Assembly: GCA_002897115.2 (NCBI GenBank)
Contig: BCIH01000009.1
Location: 353,211-417,210, forward strand
Source of the DNA: Prototheca cutis
Lineage: Eukaryota; Chlorophyta; Trebouxiophyceae; Chlorellales; Chlorellaceae
Direction of reading: 5' to 3'
DNA length: 64,000 bases
Numbering within the stretch: the stretch's first letter is position 1; each line of letters starts with the position of its first letter. A program made the position numbers and the translations under genes. Below the pieces are notes generated by a model, which did no database searches, was not told where the DNA came from, and saw nothing but the letters and a program-made list of their open reading frames with translations. Of the stretch, positions 1 to 11,790 are shown in pieces.

Positions 1-1441
1 TCAAGGAATGTCATCCCAGCATTGCCACATACCTGGAGCGTAACAGTGGTACTGCCCGAGGGTACTGAGCTGGCGATCCTGGTCCATGTGGGCGAATAGA
101 GCACCCCGTGGACGGCCATAACACCGCCGGCATACACATGAATGCCGATGGAGAAGGTGCTGAGGCCCGAAGCGGCATGGAACAACAGGGTCAGCCTAGA
201 AGTCAGGCGGCAGGTGGGGCTCCCCATCCGCAGGGCACCGTACACCACGATGGATCCCACGTTCCAGACCAATGTGGCATCGTCCAAGATCAACTGGAGA
301 GGTGTGGATTATGTGGTTTGTTCGATTGGGATTCTCTATGGGTATGTGTGACTGTGCATGGATGCACGCATGGCTGACACGCCTGAACACTGAACCCTAG
401 AAACCCCCTGCTCCCACCCGCAAGCTGTCTCCCACCATGCCCAAGAACCCTACCCTCCGCCACACCTCGCTGGTTGCTGGGACAATGATCTGTGTGTATG
501 TCGCTGTGGTGGAGATCATGCAGCCAGACAGCAGGACCTTCGAGTTTGCAGGGATCGTGACGACCGTGCCGGGACTGGGGACCGTGCCACCCCAGGTGCT
601 GGCACTGTTCCATGCAAGGAGCCCACTCTGGAGGTGAGGGCAGTCTGTGCGGGTACCCTGTGGAGAAGAAGAATAAAGGGCGTTTGTCAGTAACAAATGA
701 GTCTTTGAATACATTACGAAACAAGGGACAACGATCTTCTTTTTGCGCAACAATAAGGTGGTGACGTTGGGTTTCGGCTCCAACATCCCCCCTCCACATA
801 CCTGTGGGACAGCTGTACTGGGACACGTGGGCTGCGGGTAGGTCGGGTCTGGGTAGGACTGCACGGCGTTGATGGACACGCTCTCCGAGTTTGCTTCAAA
901 AGATTGTCCAGCGGATTGACACTCGTCCATGCTCGGGTAGGTGCCCCAGCCTGCGACATCCAATCACGGCGATGTTTCTCCTCCAAGAGGCAGAGGTGCA
1001 CCCAGGGGGGCTATTTGGGTCACATGCCGAGACGCCTGTGTATTACATGCATCGGCGATGGGGGCAACCGTACTGAAGTCGACAATCCCATTCAAGCAGC
1101 TCTGGCCTACCTCGATTGCAGATGGCGCAGCCAGCCAGCCCCTCGCCGCCCTCGCACGTATTGGATATGCAGGAGCATTGCCGGGGATGCAAGCTCGTCG
1201 CGACGAAGCAGTTGGCGACACCGCTGGGCAATGAACTATTGTAAACAGTCTCCGAATCATTACAGTAGTCTATCGAGGTATCAAAGTCGACAGGCAGTGG
1301 GGAAGCAGCAATCGCCGCGACGATGGCTAGGGAGGCAGTGGCCTGCAGCCAGCGCCTGAGCCCGCGATCGCCCCCAGGCCCCATTGGGCCCCTTCGACCG
1401 ACGTGTTTGTGAGGTCTATGAATGAAAGATGTGAATCTCAT
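1..1441 (-). CDS. Secreted G8-domain protein, N-terminal part (3' end outside window)
   Basis: Minus-strand gene starting at ATG 1441 and running off the left edge. Exons read by eye are 1441-1111, 950-802, 657-466 and 293 to the edge, all with GT-AG borders and continuous frame. Residues 1-50 hold a basic stretch then a hydrophobic run (ASLAIVAAIAAS), which fits a signal peptide. A short cysteine-rich domain follows, with motifs CNDSETVYN, HPRQCSCISNTC and CAICNR. The third exon begins a G8 domain (CPHLQSGLLAWNSASTWGG, then VLLSGCMISTTATYTQIIV), and the fourth continues it (MGSPTCRLTSRL, SPTWTRIASSVPSGS). G8 domains, named for eight conserved glycines, occur in extracellular proteins such as CEMIP/TMEM2 and fibrocystin. 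The exon structure and phases match the complete paralogue at 2078-10886, so the pair arose by tandem duplication. An extracellular or cell-wall role is inferred. Confidence 0.8.
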
Positions 1442-2077
1442 CCACTGTAAGAACCAAGTTAGGGAGGATAACGTCTGCTACCGATTGGCGTGTGCGGCAA
1501 CGCGGATTCCTTTTTGAATCTCGGCGATGGGTTTTATCCCATACCTCGACATGCTCGAGACAACGGTGAAGGCAGCTTCGCGGACTTTCACTTCAATCCG
1601 AACCGCTGCAAAACACTTGTAAATCTCCATTGTATTCCAATCAGGGTGGCGCCATGAGTCCTCTTGGTGCCTGGGATGGGCTGATCAGACACCATGCAGG
1701 GTTCCGCCGTTCTGGCAGCACCGCGGGCGGCGCCGCTCTTACCAGCGGTCCAACCCAAACCCATTGCTCAGCCGGGGGCGCTGAGATTGGACCAGCCATG
1801 CGGCCCAGTTTCCTTGTCCCTCTCTGGTTTTGGACCGCCTTGACGTCATCATATGGGACGCTTGGATTACAGAAGCGAGGGTGTTCCTCAAGATCACCTG
1901 GAAGAAACGAACACGAATGCATGATGCTGAAGCCTGATAGAGTTCATATGGCCAAGCGAGGCCAGCACAATGTGCATGGGAACAGTGCATTGAAGAAAAA
2001 ATAAAAGCTAAAAATCTGGCGCCTGCACGCTCATTCGTCTGCGAAAGCTGCGTCAAGGGTTTGGGGTGGCGGTGACG
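1442..2077. other. Intergenic, upstream of the first G8 gene and downstream of the second
   Basis: About 640 bases between the start of one G8 paralogue and the stop of the next, both on the minus strand. I see no coding exon. It should hold the terminator of the upstream gene and the promoter of the edge gene, but no recognisable motif stands out. Confidence 0.5.
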
Positions 2078-5000
2078 TCACCAGAGTCGCAGTCTCCGCC
2101 CTCCACCCGCGACGGGTGGTGGGGGCGCCGCACTTGACGTGACGCTGCTCCCCTGGATCACCGGTCCTGCCCCCGGAGTCGTGGAATCAGTGACCAGGCA
2201 CCGATTGCAGCTCCGTGCACAGTAGTATCCATCGGACAGCACGTCCGAGTCGCAGCTGTATGTCCCGAGATACACCTGTAAATTTTGGAGGGTTGAAAGG
2301 GGGAACGTGGATGCTTGGGTGGAATTTGTGTCGACAGGGCTGCACCGTTGGTTCTGGGCAAGTCAACAAAACCCATTTCTCATTCATCATCCCAACACAG
2401 GATCCATGCATTTCCTTTCCCTTGAGGAGAAGGCCCCCTTCCGTAAAACACACACATGCAACACCCCATCGGGCATCTCACCTCGCATGATGTGTAGCCT
2501 TCGGGGGGTTCGTCGGTACAGTTGGGGCTGATGCTGGACGCAACAGGTACCGGCACGGGCGAGACCCCCGTATTCACGTCGTCGACAGTGGCCACATCGC
2601 CGGTTTCCAGCGGAGGTGGCACAGGCGGTGCACAGAAGCCGCAGGTCTGGGCGCAGTACCCTCCCTGCACAAAGAGGACGGGAAGAGGTACTATGTGTGG
2701 TGTGTCTCGAGGCAGCCCGGTCATCCAACTACAGCGCAGACGGCATGGTACCGTCAGCCCCCATCCCCCCACCAACCAGCCACACAAAATGCAACCCACC
2801 TGCACTATTTCCAGTGAGAGGCACAGCCCAGAGTACTTGACGTCATCACAGGTGGTGCCGTTGGGCGCGACATCCGGCCCACAACCGTCGCTGCTGGAAC
2901 TGCCCGCGCTGAGGCTACCATTCGACGGCGCCCCCGTGTCCACCGGCCTCTCGGCCTCAATGATGACCTCAGTGGCGTTTGTAGAAATGCTGTCTGTTTC
3001 AACGTCACCCTCCTCTGCAGCGGGGCTCGCCTGCTGAGTCGGCGCTGCCTCAGTCTCGTTGACCGAGTTGACCAGCACCGCGCCCAAGAAGCCTGTGCAG
3101 CGCCCGCAGGTTGTCTGGCAGTAGTTGCCGTCGATCATCCACGACTCACTGTGGATTGGGTGAACATTGTGGTATGCCAGGTCAGTGGGCGCCAGGGTTG
3201 CTGGGTTGACATGCAGGGGACTGACTTGCCGCCCAGTCCCAGTCCTCCCAGCAAGAAACCATCCTGCATGACGACAACCAACCCACGCCCATATTCCATA
3301 GCCCATGCGATGCCATCCCAGCCGCACCTGCACTTGCCCCAGCTGGCCTGCTGGAAACAGGTGTACTGGCTGCTCGGGGGCGTGTCGCTGCAGGACAGCA
3401 CCGAGCAGCGGCCGCACGTCAGTGCGCAATACCCGCCAGACGTCATCCAGCTCGCGCTGCACGATTGGATGGTGCACCTCAGTACGCATGTCAGCATCGG
3501 TTGGTGCTGAAGAGCGCGCACATGAGAAGTCACGGTTCGGCAGCCTGGACAATTGATTGGCTCGGGGGTCCTTCCATCCAATAAAACAGACTCTGGAGCA
3601 AGCTAGCGTGAACAGGGAGCTACAAAACCAAGACATACCTGCAGTCGCCACGAATGAGGTGCAGAAGGCAGCTGACACCATCAGATGGGACGGTGTTTGT
3701 GCAGCCCGTTGGCGGCGGAGGAGAGCTCACGCACCGTCCGCATGTCTTAGCGCAGTAGTTGCCAGAGGTCATCCAGCTCTCGTTGCATTTACCCCAGCCA
3801 GCTTGCTGGGCACACGTGTACTGGCTGTCTGGAGGCACATCCGTGCAGCTGGAAGTGGGCGGCGGCGGCGGCGGGCTCTGGCAGCGTCCGCAGGTTTCGG
3901 CGCAGTAGTTGCCAGAGAGCATCCAGCTCTCGTTGCATTTACCCCAGCCAGCCTGTTGAGCGCAGGTGTACTGACTGTTTGGCGGAATGTCCGTGCAGCT
4001 GGAAGCTGGGGATGGAGGTGGGGGCGACCGAACCGGAGGTGGCGACGGCGGGGGCGACCGAACTGGGGGTGGTGACGAAGGAGGAGGCGACCGAACTGGG
4101 GGGGGTGACGAAGGAGGAGGCGACCGAACTGGGGGTGGTGACGAAGGAGGAGGCGACCGAACTGGGGGTGGTGACGAAGGAGGAGGCGGCGGCGAAGAGC
4201 CGCATCTTCCGCAAGTGAGAGCGCAGTAGTTGCCAGAGAGCATCCAGCTCTCGTTGCATTTGCCCCAGCCCGCCTGCTGCGCGCAGGTGTACTGGTCGTT
4301 TGGCGGGATGTCCTTGCAGGTGGAAGTGGGAGGGGGCGGAGGTGCCTGCTGGATGGGCGATGGAGGGGGTGACGCGCTTGCAAGCGGAGGCGGCGGCACG
4401 GTCCCGGAGGTTGGCGGCGGAGGCCCGGTGCCAGTGCATCTGCCACATGTTGCCTTGCAGTAATTGCCTTGGGTGAACCACTCCATCCTGTGCAAGCGGA
4501 AGTGGAAGGAGCCGTGGGACGGGGTCATGGCAGTTTGCCCACTCATCCCTAAAAGGATAGCAACACACATGAGGAACCAGACCACAGCACCCTGCTGTTC
4601 AACCACATACGTGCAGTGGCCCCAAGCCAGGTGTTCCGTGCAGGTGTAACCGTCCGGTGTCGTGACGTCTGTGCAGTCCCCGGACAATGGTGGGCTCGTG
4701 GACGCCAGTGGGGGCGGTGGGCTCGTCACAGGCGACCCCGGTGGTGGCAGGGTGGCCGTGACTGGAGGAGGTGGGGTGGCCGCGACCGGAGGAGGCGGGG
4801 TGGCCGTGACCGGCGGAGGAGGCGGGGTGGCCACTGGTGGGGGAGGCGTGGCCGCGACCGGAGGGGGAGGCGTGGCCGCGACCGGAGGAGGGGGCACAGT
4901 AGCGACTGGTGGGGGAGGCGTGGCAGCGACCGGCGGCGGTGGCACAGCAGCGATCGGTGGTGGCGGTGTGACAGCTGTCCTCGGCGGCGGTGGTGGTGAG

Positions 5001-8000
5001 GCAGATGTACAGGGCGTGCAGCGGCCACAGGTCGTCGCGCAATAGTTGCCACTGACCATCCAGCTTTCCCTGCAGAAGCGTAGGATGGGTGCGTCAAGAC
5101 TGGGTGTCACCATCTGGTCACCGCCCCAACGACCACTGAGAACCTCTGCAACCCAGTTCAGGCATGTCACCAATTTCAACACTGCCCTCCACACCCTCCA
5201 CAACGTACGAGCATTTGCCCCAGCCGGCTTGCTGCGCACAGGTGTACGTGCTGTCCGGGGGCACGTCGGTGCAGGCCGCGGGCGCGGGGGTTGGGCAGGG
5301 CGAGTAGACGGGCGGTGGTGCGGGGATCCCGCCAGGCACGCCGCTGGGCACCCATGCCTCAGTCAGCGGTACGCCTGGCGTGGCCACGGCGGGGGGGATC
5401 TCGTTGGTCAGTGCCGGCAGCGCGGTGAACCCAGATCCCAGGTTGGTCGTAACGGAATACCAACCACTGAAGTAGCGCGAACCGGGAAGGTAGATGCCAT
5501 CGCGCACAAATGCGGCATTCTGGAAGCGAGTTGTGAGGTGAGGGGCTGGGCATCAGTGGGAGAGCGTGCCATCTGATGCGGCAGGCTGCCAGTTGCGGAC
5601 CGGGGACAGGCCCTTCCCCCTGACCAGGCACCCCTACAGGCCAGCTATCCTCCTCCAACAAGGCAAGCAACGGTAGGGTCCGCACCTCCGTCTCGGCATC
5701 GCCTGGGTCTACCACCTTGATGTAAAGGTACGTCCCTGCATGATCAGGGTGAGCGGGGTCCAATTCCCGTCAGATCAACTGTGCACACCCATCAACAGCA
5801 CATCTGAAAATACTGGGACTGCCGCCGGCGCATCAATCATCACAGCTTCCAGGTCCGACAACTTTTCTCCCCGCCGGCCCGCACATGCGCGCGCGCTCTC
5901 ACCATCGAAAAAGTAGGTGGACGCCGTGTTGTTCACCAGACTGCTCAGCGAGGGTGCGGCTGCAATGTTCTTGTTGTTGGCAGGGTAGTACTTGAACTGC
6001 CGGGTGATGGTAAACGTCGTGCCTGCACAGCCGGCATGTGACACGGGATGAGGACATGCAGAGCGTGTGCTGTTGCACAAGACAACCATACCATGCATAC
6101 AGAGCGCAACAAAACCTGGCGCACTGCTCGGTCAAACATCACCCAAGAAATGAGGACCACCACAGGTGGAAGGCGCCCGGCCGGTCACCTCCCTCCGCAC
6201 GTACCCGCTGGGTATCGCATGGCCCAGAGGATGGAGGTGCCGTAGGGGATCTGGGTGAGGAAGAGCTGGAAGGTCTGGGGAGCACCGCTGTTGAGGTGCA
6301 CGTACCAGCCCGTGACACCCGTGACGCCCGTGATGCCCTCGTTCTCGGTGATGGTCATGGACCGCGCATTGGTGCCCTGGTACCCAAACTGCGCCACGTA
6401 GCCGATGTAGTTTGAAGTGGTGGGGTCCACGGACGAGCCTGTGCCCCACTGGATGGTGTAGCCAGGCACTCGGAAATCGATGCGCGAGGGGACCTGCGCA
6501 TTGCGCTGCGGACACGTCCACACACTCCAGTCGCTCTGCAGAGGTTGGAGCGGATGGTGGCTTGTCAGAGAAGGCACAGTGGATCGGTGGGCGCATGGGG
6601 AGCAGCAGAGATGTGCATGTGCCGTCCTATTCAGAGGGGATGTCTAGCAAGAACAATAACACAAACGTTGGGAAAACAGACCTGGTAGAAGCAGTCGCTG
6701 GCGAGGTGCCACCACGTGGGCCAGCCGCCGACAATCTGCGGCCCCTTTTGCAGCGTGACACTTCCGTCCCAGTCAATGAAGTTGAACATGCGCGACGAGC
6801 CCGTCTGCTTGACGTCCAGCCGGACGATGGCATTGTAATCCACGAGCTCGTAGCTAATGTTCTTGGCCACCGACATGTACAGCGGCTTGTACTCGTCGCT
6901 GTGCGTCATGGACTGCACAAAGAGCGTGTTGGGGGTGGGGGGTCTTTATGGCGGTGACGCCTGGGAGAGTAGCTCCAGCGGGTGCATGTCCGTGCAGCCC
7001 ACAATGTGCCATGGTTGAGGCCCGGGAACCGGCAACACAATACTGCCACGCCACACATGCATGCATGCCCGCCCTGCTGCGCTGCGTCAGAGTAAGAAAA
7101 CCGACAGGGTGGCCGGGCCCAATCAATCTCCCCAACCAACCCCTCTCCAGCGCACGTAGAAGACGCTGGGACGGAAGGAACCCAGGCCGGGCTGCCAGGT
7201 GTAGTTGACAAACTTGGTGTTGACGACCAGCGTCTGGGTGGACGTGTCATACCACTGGAAGCCCGCTGCCGGCGGGAGGTCGCTGGTGTCCCCAGGGAAG
7301 TCAGACTTCGGGTTTGACGATGCGTACTGGATGCGTGCATCCTGGAGCAGTGCCTGTGCGGGGCAGCAGGGATGGCGATGCGGACGTGAGGGGTCAGGTG
7401 TGCTGAGACCGAATGGGATGAACATTGGCCGTCTGTTATGTGTGCTGCCAACTGCAAGGCCGCCACAGGGCATCCCGAGCGATACCCTAGGCAGTCACCA
7501 GGTCATGGCCCCCCCCCCACACACACCACACCACACCGGCAGTACCTGACCAAACATGGTGGCTCCACGAACAATGTCGTGAGCGTCATGCCCAGTCAGC
7601 TCCACACGTGGGCCCCAGGACATGAACGCAGACATGCAAAGGAAAGCCTTGAGGTTGGTCAGCTGCATGAAGGCGTCGGATTTGCCATCGGCAGTCCTGT
7701 GGACGTTGTGGAGACGTGTACGGCGGGGGTGGGATGAGCTGTGAAAAGAACGCTCACTCTACACAGACAGTGCCACAAATGTGTACAAAATGCACTGATC
7801 CTCCCAGGGGCCACCCCCGGCCAACTGCCACCAGGGAAGAAAGTCCAACAAGGAGTCCAGCAGCACGCACTTTGTGTCAAAGGCCACCCTGCCCGAGCTG
7901 TACGTGAGGTCATTGCCATTGTAGTACAGCTTGCCACCAAAGTACACGCATCCAGCATTCTCCCAGTAGTAGCCTGCAGGAAGCAGTTGATGACAGGAAG

Positions 8001-10886
8001 TCGGCATGGGCCTTTGGATGGGGCTGACAAACCACGCACAGCTTTTGGGTGCCGGCTACAGAATGTTTTGCACTGCACAGCAATCACTCCTCTTACCGGA
8101 TGAGTGGACCGAGTTGTTGGAGAATGCGAGCAAGGGCCGCTGGTACGGCGAAAAGACTGTGCCCTTGTGCATGTTGATGGGGGAGGGGAGCACGGGATAG
8201 AAGAAGCCAGAGTAGCCGCCAGAGGCAGCGTTGTTGGTGACCCAGTTGTTCGGGCTTGTGATGTAAAACCCGGCCGCCGAGATGTCAGAGGGGTTTTCCA
8301 GGCCCGTGCCGCTGGCGCTCACGGTGACTCCGCTCTGGTCCACGCCGCCCGCAGGCTGCGTGTTGGTTGTGCAAGGGGGTCACGATTATGTGAGGCGTCG
8401 ACAACAGTCTGGAAGGCACCAAGCAAACACCAAGCTCCGGAAAATGCCTCCAGCTCGGCGCTGGCCCACTGCATGCCGGCTCTTGATTTGCGATCTCAGG
8501 ACACCCTCCCTGCTCAAATCCACACAGGGACCAGGACCCCACCAGTGATAAAAAAACAGAAAAACACACCGTGCCCATGATTTTGATGAGAGCAGCAAGG
8601 TTGCCATCGATCTTGTTGTACTCCTCCACTCCATCTTCAAGATAGTAGCAGTGGCCCATGGCATTGAACGCGACGTTGTTCTGAACCGTTGAGTAGTTTG
8701 TGCCATGGACGACAAAGCACCGGAAGTAGGACCTATGCGTGTGTGGTGGTGGTGGTGGTGGTGGTGGTGGTTGGGGAGGGGGGATGACCACCTGGCCACA
8801 TGATTTGTCACAACCGTCAACTTGGGGACCCCAAGCGCAACAGGGCCATCCCACCTCCCCCGCCACAGCGTGCAGTCCCACTCCCTCGTGCTAGCTCACT
8901 TGTAGACGCTGTTGTCCGTAAAGGACATGCCCGTGCCGTCGCCGATCATGTGCAGGTGGAATGGGTAGGCGCCCATCACGTTGTTCTGGCCACCGCGGTA
9001 GACCTGGGTGCCCTGGATGGTGCCGTTGCCCTCGATGCGGATGTGCGGGCCCAGCTTGGTCGTGTCCATGTATGCCTCGCCCGCGATCAGAATGTTGCGG
9101 GACAGGAGTCCGACCTCTGCCTGGTACTCGGAGCCACTGTAGATTGCAAGAATGTGGGTAGGGCGACCGGTTCTTCTGTTGGTTGACATCGAAAAGTGCG
9201 CACGGACGAAGTATGTGTTGGGGGTTTAACAGAGCACTGAACATGGAGATGCAGCACAGCACATGTCGACAACATCAAACCCTTGTATTCCGTACCCATA
9301 GTGGTAGTTTGTGGTGGGGCTGGTCAGTGTCAGTGTCCTGCCATCGGCAGACACTGAGGAGATGGTCAGCACCTCATTCTGGTTATTTATGTTGTCCTGC
9401 CAGACAGTGGTGGTCAGCACAATTTGCTGCCCTGCCACCCAATCCACGGCATCCTGTGTTGTGTTGAGAAAGGAGTTGGTGCAAAGCGTGCTCAGAAATG
9501 ATGGATGGTGGTGCTCAGCGGCATGCAAGCACATCGGCATCGCACGACCAGGTTGAATCCTGGCTCCAAATAAAGGCTGCCGCAGACCTGGAGAGTGATC
9601 TTGCTGGCGCCGACGGGGACCGTCGCGCTGATCCGCGTCCAGGTCGGCTTGAACAGCGTGCCGTGCATGTTGATTTTGCCGCCTGGGCGGACGCGGATGC
9701 CAAAAGCAAAGGTGCTCAGACCGTTGACCGTGTGGAACAGGAATGTGATGTGCGACTGCAGGCGGCAGGTGGGGCTGCCCACGCGCAGGGCACCAGAGAC
9801 ATCGATGGATCCGAGGTTCCAGACCATTGTAGAGTCATCCACAATCAACTGAGGTGTATGGGTGCGTTGAAGGGAGCCTGGGTGAGATCATGGCCCTCTG
9901 CCACTCCTCGAGACGATCAAGGGGAAGTCCAACACCAAATAGTTGGGCGGTTCCAGGGAGACCCTAACTGTCAGCACGGAATGAACCCAGATCCGTCACT
10001 CAGACCCACCTCGCTTCCGGAAGGGATGATAATCTGTTTGTAGGTGGTGTTGGTGTTGACCATGCAGCCAGACAGGAGGACCTTGGTGTTGGAAGGCAAG
10101 GTGATCGAGTTGCCCGCGCTGGGCACCGCACCGCCCCATGTGGCAGGATCGTTCCAGCTCTTCAGACCAGACTCGAGGTGTGGGCAGTTCGTCCGTCCGT
10201 TCTGCACATGGTATGACAAAAAATGTTATGCACGATAAACTGAAATGGTTAGGATGTCTGACTGGGAGGGCGGGCGATGAGCGCCATCGCGCAACCCACG
10301 TGGATCCGACCTACCGCAGGCACTGAGGTGGCGGGGCAGCTGGGCTGGGGATAGGTTGGATCAGGATAGACAGGCTCGGCATTGATGACAACTTCGCCAT
10401 TCGACATGCACTCATCCATGGATGTGTACACGCCCCAGCCTGCAATCGATGTGGGTCATGGCGGGGGAGGATCTCTCAGCCGTGCTAACAACACGAATAC
10501 GAAGGGGTTCGTCAGATGATCACGTGGTCAGGCGCCGTATTGATCATGGCGGGTGCGAGCTCGAATGCCGCATACCATGTCAGACAGCCCTTCACCCGAC
10601 CTCTAAACTCACCGCGATTGCATATGTTGCAACTGTCGCTGGCTATGCTGTCTGTGGCCGCGCAGGTGTTGGATACGCAGGTGCATTGCCGGGGGAAGAG
10701 GCTGCTAACAACGAAGCAATTCGCCACTCCACCTGGACTTGTGGAGCTCTCAATGGAGACCGTTTCATTGCAAATAGGCACGTCTCCATATCTACTGAGA
10801 GCAAGCTGAGCTTGGGTGGCACTCGCGATGCCTACGAGAAATAACCCGATCAGCAGGGTTCGGGGGTGCTGCGCCCCCATGACCAT
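2078..10886 (-). CDS. Secreted G8 / parallel beta-helix protein with nine ShKT modules
   Basis: Large intron-rich minus-strand gene with ATG 10886 and stop TGA at 2080-2078. A signal peptide (TLLIGLFLVGIASATQA) is followed by a cysteine-rich domain and a G8 domain (about 10.2-9.5 kb, CPHLESGLKSWNDPATWGG). A beta-helix region of the CEMIP/TMEM2/PKHD1L1 type follows: GAYPFHLHMIGDGTGMSF near 8.95 kb, VVHGTNYSTVQNNVAFNAMG near 8.7 kb and ITSPNNWVTNNAASGGYSGF near 8.2 kb. Exons between 8.0 and 5.2 kb continue this ectodomain. The C-terminal part (5.3-2.1 kb) has nine six-cysteine ShKT modules (consensus half WGKCNESWMLSGNYCAETCG) joined by Pro-rich linkers. Most modules are split by an intron after the third cysteine, but three central ones lie uninterrupted in one exon. 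Relatives bind or cut polysaccharide; the ShKT tail may bind partners in the wall. Substrate is unknown. Confidence 0.82.
4024..4190. repeat. In-frame 33-base tandem repeat coding an SSPPPVRSPPP linker
   Basis: Four to five near-identical units on the plus strand of the type GACGAAGGAGGAGGCGACCG followed by AACTGGGGGTGGT. They lie inside the coding exon of the ShKT protein and encode, on the minus strand, a repeating Ser-Pro-Pro-Pro-Val-Arg linker between the third and fourth ShKT modules. Units differ by single bases, which points to recent slippage or unequal exchange. Confidence 0.85.
4735..4990. repeat. Pro-rich coding repeat (PPPPVAAT units)
   Basis: Degenerate tandem units of about 24-30 bases within the ShKT gene. 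On the minus strand they encode roughly ten PPPPVAAT/PPPPVATV units between the first and second ShKT modules. Such hydroxyproline-type linkers are typical of algal extracellular and wall proteins (established for volvocine wall proteins; applied here by analogy). Confidence 0.8.
8743..8771. repeat. GTG trinucleotide microsatellite in an intron
   Basis: About ten uninterrupted GTG units inside an intron of the G8/ShKT gene, just upstream (in gene sense) of the exon encoding the VVHGTNYSTVQ motif. Confidence 0.9.
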
Positions 10887-11790
10887 CAAGTGCGGATCAA
10901 ATGGACCCTGGAACAGCGCATGTGCCGCGCCTCAATCGATTTAGAAAACCAAAAACCGGTGACTTCTGGCATCGAGACCCTGTTTTATAGGCCATCTAGG
11001 TGGTCTCCAGACCGGGTGGGAGGCCCATGCAGCCATGCAGTTTGAACGCCCTGGACACCTATTCAACGCTCGCGTACCCCCAGCTTCCATGACTGTCATG
11101 CGCGTAACAATATTCTCATCCCGCACACATGTTGGCCTCGACAGCCCATCGACATCCAGGGTTTGCATGCTCGGCGAAGCATTGCAAAGCTGGCAGAACT
11201 GTGCGCGGATCAGGTCCACCTCGACGCGACGGGCGCCCAGGGCGCAGACCGCGACCCCGACAGACCTGCGCTGCAATACGCTGTCCAGGCATGTCATAGT
11301 CACTTTAGATTCATTACAAGTCAGTGGGAGTTGCACAGGAGGATATGCATGGGTGCGGGTTTCCCATCGGCGATGGTGAGTCGGCTCCAGCGACTCGCCA
11401 GGCCCTTTGAGGCGTGGGCCCGCCTTCAAGGTCTCGGGTGCGCCCGGACTTGTGTGTGGATGCGATGCGCTTGTGCGCAGATCCACTGCCGCCCCCAGTC
11501 CAATTCCACTCCTTGGGCTTCTTGGTTTGAGTTAGGAACCGGTAAAGGCATTGGCCACCAACCCTTGCACATGGACAGTCCGTGGTGTTGCATTCTCTGG
11601 CCAACCCTTCTCGCCATGCCGCCTGGCCCTGGCTGGCGCAACCCAACGGGCCTGCGGTCGCACTGACACGCCGAGGACTCGGCAGTGCGACCCCTCACCA
11701 CAGAACACTGTCAGAACACAGCATGAAACCAGCTGTTGCTCCTTGCCATGCTCGTTACAATGGCCGTATTGTGGTCCGCGTTCACAAGTC
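10887..11790. other. Intergenic, no gene seen
   Basis: About 900 bases between the start of the G8/ShKT gene and the stop of eIF2A, both on the minus strand. Open frames here are short, lack splice-consistent partners and resemble nothing I know. The stretch should contain the promoter of the G8/ShKT gene and the 3' flank of eIF2A. Confidence 0.5.

Noticed and set aside
3939..5045. Long frames on the plus strand, and in other minus frames, over the ShKT region (Gly-rich, Arg/Leu-rich or Ser/Val-rich products)
   Set aside because: They arise from the tandem DNA repeats. Only the minus frame with the regular six-cysteine pattern is coding.
1043..11486. CRISPR arrays, insertion sequences, bacterial operons or riboswitches
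   Set aside because: No regularly spaced repeats with unique spacers, no transposase motif and no prokaryotic gene organisation. Introns and gene content are eukaryotic throughout the window.
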